A stretch of 64,000 bases of DNA from Paraspadella gotoi (Eukaryota; Chaetognatha). The notes below the pieces were generated by a model. It saw nothing but the letters and a program-made list of their open reading frames with translations. It did no database searches and had not been told where the DNA came from. The stretch is taken from positions 28,686,696 to 28,750,695 of the forward strand of contig CM119264.1 of assembly GCA_051294375.1 (NCBI GenBank), read 5' to 3'. Shown here piece after piece: positions 62,613 to 64,000 of this stretch; the first letter of the stretch is position 1; every line of letters starts with the position of its first letter. A program made the position numbers and the translations under genes.

Positions 62613-63565
62613 CAGATAGTAGAGAACAAACATAGAGAAGGATATGTAGTCGGGCATGCCTAGGTTCACCCCGCCAAGAATCATGACACTTTCAGTTGTG
62701 ACCCGGTGGCCTCATTGAGTAAAGCCATCAGCTCATGACCACTAGTACCGGGTTCAATCCCAACCAGGTACTACCTGCGGGAAGCGTGAGGACGGCCGTA
62801 AGCCGCCTTGGGGCATGGCAAACCCTCAAGCCTGGTCCAAGCCCAGGGACCGTCCATGGCTGCTAGAGGGGGTTATAGAAGTTCGGACAGTCATCTTCAG
62901 CCCACGTAGCGCCTTATCCACACTGGTGAGCCCATCCTGTCGAGGCGTATTCCAAACCTTCTGATTCAAGGCCGTTGGTCTAGCTGAAGATTGCTCCCCT
63001 CCTCCAACTGGAAGCAGTGCAGGGTGGGTTACAATCTGGGGGGCATGTAGTCGGGCATTGCCTAGGTTCACCCCGCCAAGATCATGACACTTTCAGTTGT
63101 GACCGGGGTGGCTCATTGAGTAAAGCCATCAGCTCATGACCACTAGGTACCGGGTTCAATCCCAACCAGGTACCTACCCTGCGGGAAAGCGTGAGGACGG
63201 CCGTAAGCGCGCCTTGGGGGCATGGCAAACCCTCAAGCCTGGTTCCAAGCCCGAGGACCCGTTCCATGGCTGCTAGAGGGGGTTATAGAAGTTACGGACA
63301 GTCATCTTCAGCCCACGTAGCGCCTTATCCACAGATAGATAGATAGATAGATAGATTAGATAGATAGATAGATAGATAGATAGAAAGATCTAACTTGCGA
63401 TTTGTCGACGTTTAGACGATAGTGGCATTCCTCCAACATGTGGATGAGCTCCTTGTAGGGTATTTGCTGATAAGTGGCGGCCCCGCTGACTCCGCCGATT
63501 CCGGAGGAGCTGGCGGGGAAGAAGAGGATCTGTTCAGCTTCGAGCTTGGCGGGGGTGAAGTTCAC
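51862..63565 (-). CDS. Axonemal dynein heavy chain, C-terminal part (5' beyond window)
   Basis: Microtubule motor of the ciliary arms. Exons in transcript order: 63395-63565, 62425-62518, 60826-61065, 59795-60061, 59033-59308, 58668-58811, 57835-58416, 55498-57487, 53893-54989, 53427-53696, 53171-53341, 52734-52978, 52196-52365, 51862-52078. This gives about 1,975 residues. AAA4 has the P-loop GLDGVGKFT and the FFLGDTDIVDESFLED strand. Then come RVRTHFHVVLSLTHMGNKFR and CTIDWY, stalk helices (ENELRNVQPLIERKEKE), the microtubule-binding segment (KLILTDPNFVKRLRDFDKD), AAA5 (ENAVFISRHKKYPLIIDPQG), AAA6 (FVLGPGCDSTERLL; WVYLQNCHLGVSFMP) and the C-terminal domain (FMFPQSFLTAVRQ; GLFLDGATWD; YDCPVYKT). 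Two exons carry one-base frame breaks, near 60843 and near 52960. Single-headed inner-arm type (DNAH6/DNAH14-like) is suspected but not shown. Confidence 0.97.
53370..53424. repeat. (CT)n microsatellite in dynein intron
   Basis: CT run adjacent to the donor side of the exon at 53427-53696. Confidence 0.95.
55042..55497. other. Dynein intron, AT-rich
   Basis: Intron between 55498-57487 and 53893-54989 (54990-55497). Contains a short CAGTAT repeat and one copy of the octamer-containing motif at 55440-55458; nothing coding. Confidence 0.7.
58813..58897. repeat. (GA)n microsatellite beside dynein exon
   Basis: Directly abuts the acceptor of the exon 58668-58811, so the coding-strand pyrimidine tract there is a pure (CT)n. 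Confidence 0.95.
60178..60450. repeat. Tandem repeat, about 90 bp unit, three copies
   Basis: Units containing AACTAAATTCACAAAAGTAA and TACTATGTTAGAATTAACTT begin near 60185, 60273 and 60363, followed by a CT-rich tract (60500-60815). Dynein intron. Confidence 0.9.
61318..62070. mobile_element. Foldback element enclosing a hammerhead-like motif
   Basis: Outer arms: GCAGTAGGCCATATTTATA (about 61380) pairs with TATAAATATGGCCTACTGC (about 61992), with weaker pairing outward (ATGAACATTTATGTAAAT with ATTAATGTTCACTGATGT). Inner arms: about 61422-61562 pairs with 61585-61730, including CATTAAGTGGGTCAAAAATT. The hammerhead-like motif lies at 61821-61879. In a dynein intron. Confidence 0.65.
61821..61879 (-). 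ncRNA. Hammerhead-ribozyme-like motif, Penelope type
   Basis: Read on the minus strand: AATCAT GACG, CTGAAGA, A, GGCTT, 7-nt loop, AAGCC, GAAAC, ATGTA, CGTT TTCT ATGATT. The conserved core CUGANGA and GAAA are present. Stem II is GGCUU/AAGCC. Stem I is GACG/CGUU plus AAUCAU/AUGAUU around a 4-nt bulge. A very short stem III (ACAUGU) precedes the expected cleavage after UA. One extra A precedes stem II, which could weaken it. Short-stem-III type I hammerheads are known from Penelope-like retroelements. Activity is untested. Confidence 0.6.
62195..62400 (+). repeat. Tandem repeat, about 35 bp unit, six copies
   Basis: Units of GGTGATAAGGATTTAGATTT plus AAGTCGGGAAGT with small changes. Dynein intron, ending 24 bp from the exon at 62425. 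Confidence 0.9.
62568..62622. repeat. (GATA)n microsatellite
   Basis: About 12 GATA units. A second array lies at 63332-63387, flanking the SINE-like pair. Confidence 0.95.
62646..63045 (+). mobile_element. tRNA-derived SINE-like repeat, family 2, copy 1
   Basis: GTGGCCTCATTGAGTAAAGCC (A-box region) and CCGGGTTCAATCCC (B box) about 40 bp apart, then a body running to GGGGGGCAT. Tandem with the next copy. Confidence 0.75.
63046..63331 (+). mobile_element. SINE-like repeat, family 2, copy 2 (truncated)
   Basis: Repeats copy 1 from GTAGTCGGGCATTGCCTAGG to GCGCCTTATCCACA, then passes into (GATA)n. Differs from copy 1 mainly by one-base indels. Confidence 0.75.
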
Positions 63566-64000
63566 CTGGGGGTATGGGAATTTGTAAGAAAGAATATTAA
63601 AATATACTAAGGTTTAAGACTACAATATGTAAATGAGATTGAAGAGATTCGATATAATTTAAGATGGTATTATTAGAAATAGCTACCTCTTACAGTAGAC
63701 GGTTTTAGTTAATAAGCTAAGTTAATAACTTTGTACCTCTCATATATTTAGAAATTTCTTATAAATGGAGCTGGTCGAAATAAAAATGGCAAACAAAACG
63801 AGATGAATCGATTTATTGAATTGTTTTTTTCGAATTTGCTAATTGTACAAGTGAAGAGATAGATAACAATAGCCGAGTTTCGTCGCGAGCTGGGTTTGAT
63901 CCCGTAGTGAGAAATAAATTTTATGGGACAAATTATTGTTTTTTAACTTAAAAAAAAAGGGTCATTCTCAACTTTTAATTAGCGACGGAACGTGACTTAA
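63566..64000. other. Dynein intron at the window edge
   Basis: AT-rich; contains one copy of the octamer-containing motif at 63622-63640. No further exon recognised before the window ends. Confidence 0.6.

Overview
This window is nuclear DNA of an animal, most likely an invertebrate. The evidence is many small exons with GT-AG introns, AT-rich introns, very abundant microsatellites, tRNA-derived SINE-like repeats and two hAT-type transposons with clear target-site duplications. A tektin-like protein and an axonemal dynein heavy chain show that the animal has motile cilia or flagella. I cannot name the species; arthropod is possible but unproven. Five runs of N, a ~4 kb repeated block and three one-base frame breaks in otherwise well-conserved exons suggest a draft assembly from noisy reads.

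Layout. (1) 1.3-6.1 kb, + strand: nine exons of a tektin-family protein closest to tektin-like 1 (CCDC105/TEKTL1). (2) 6.4-6.6 kb, +: a possible 81-residue ORF. (3) 7.15-8.08 kb, +: a three-exon gene for a 154-residue protein I do not recognise. Its last exon has a decayed copy at 13.2 kb. (4) 10.8-12.0 kb, +: at least two exons of a multi-pass membrane protein, possibly XK-related, with a perfect 29-bp-arm palindrome in the intron. (5) 14.5-34.9 kb, - strand: twelve exons of a class B1 (secretin-like) GPCR, from the hormone-receptor domain through all seven membrane helices to the C-terminal tail. The first exon(s) are not found. The 8.2 kb intron between TM1 and TM2 holds a 5.2 kb foldback structure with ~1.15 kb arms. 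(6) 35.2-51.8 kb: no convincing gene. It holds simple repeats, inverted repeats, SINEs, assembly gaps, a ~4 kb block present twice, and a 1,177 bp non-autonomous hAT element nested in a SINE. (7) 51.86-63.57 kb, -: fourteen exons covering the C-terminal ~1,975 residues of an axonemal dynein heavy chain (AAA4, stalk, AAA5, AAA6, C-terminal domain). Its 5' part lies beyond the window.

The tektin-like protein and the dynein both act in the axoneme: a filament on doublet microtubules and a motor that slides them. The GPCR is a neuropeptide-type receptor with no evident functional link.

The strongest unusual signals are: a hammerhead-ribozyme-like sequence (Penelope-retroelement type) inside a foldback at 61.3-62.1 kb, with two decayed relatives; a ~19-bp octamer-containing motif repeated seven times in introns of three genes; and the large foldback inside the GPCR intron, whose arms contain exon-like islands.
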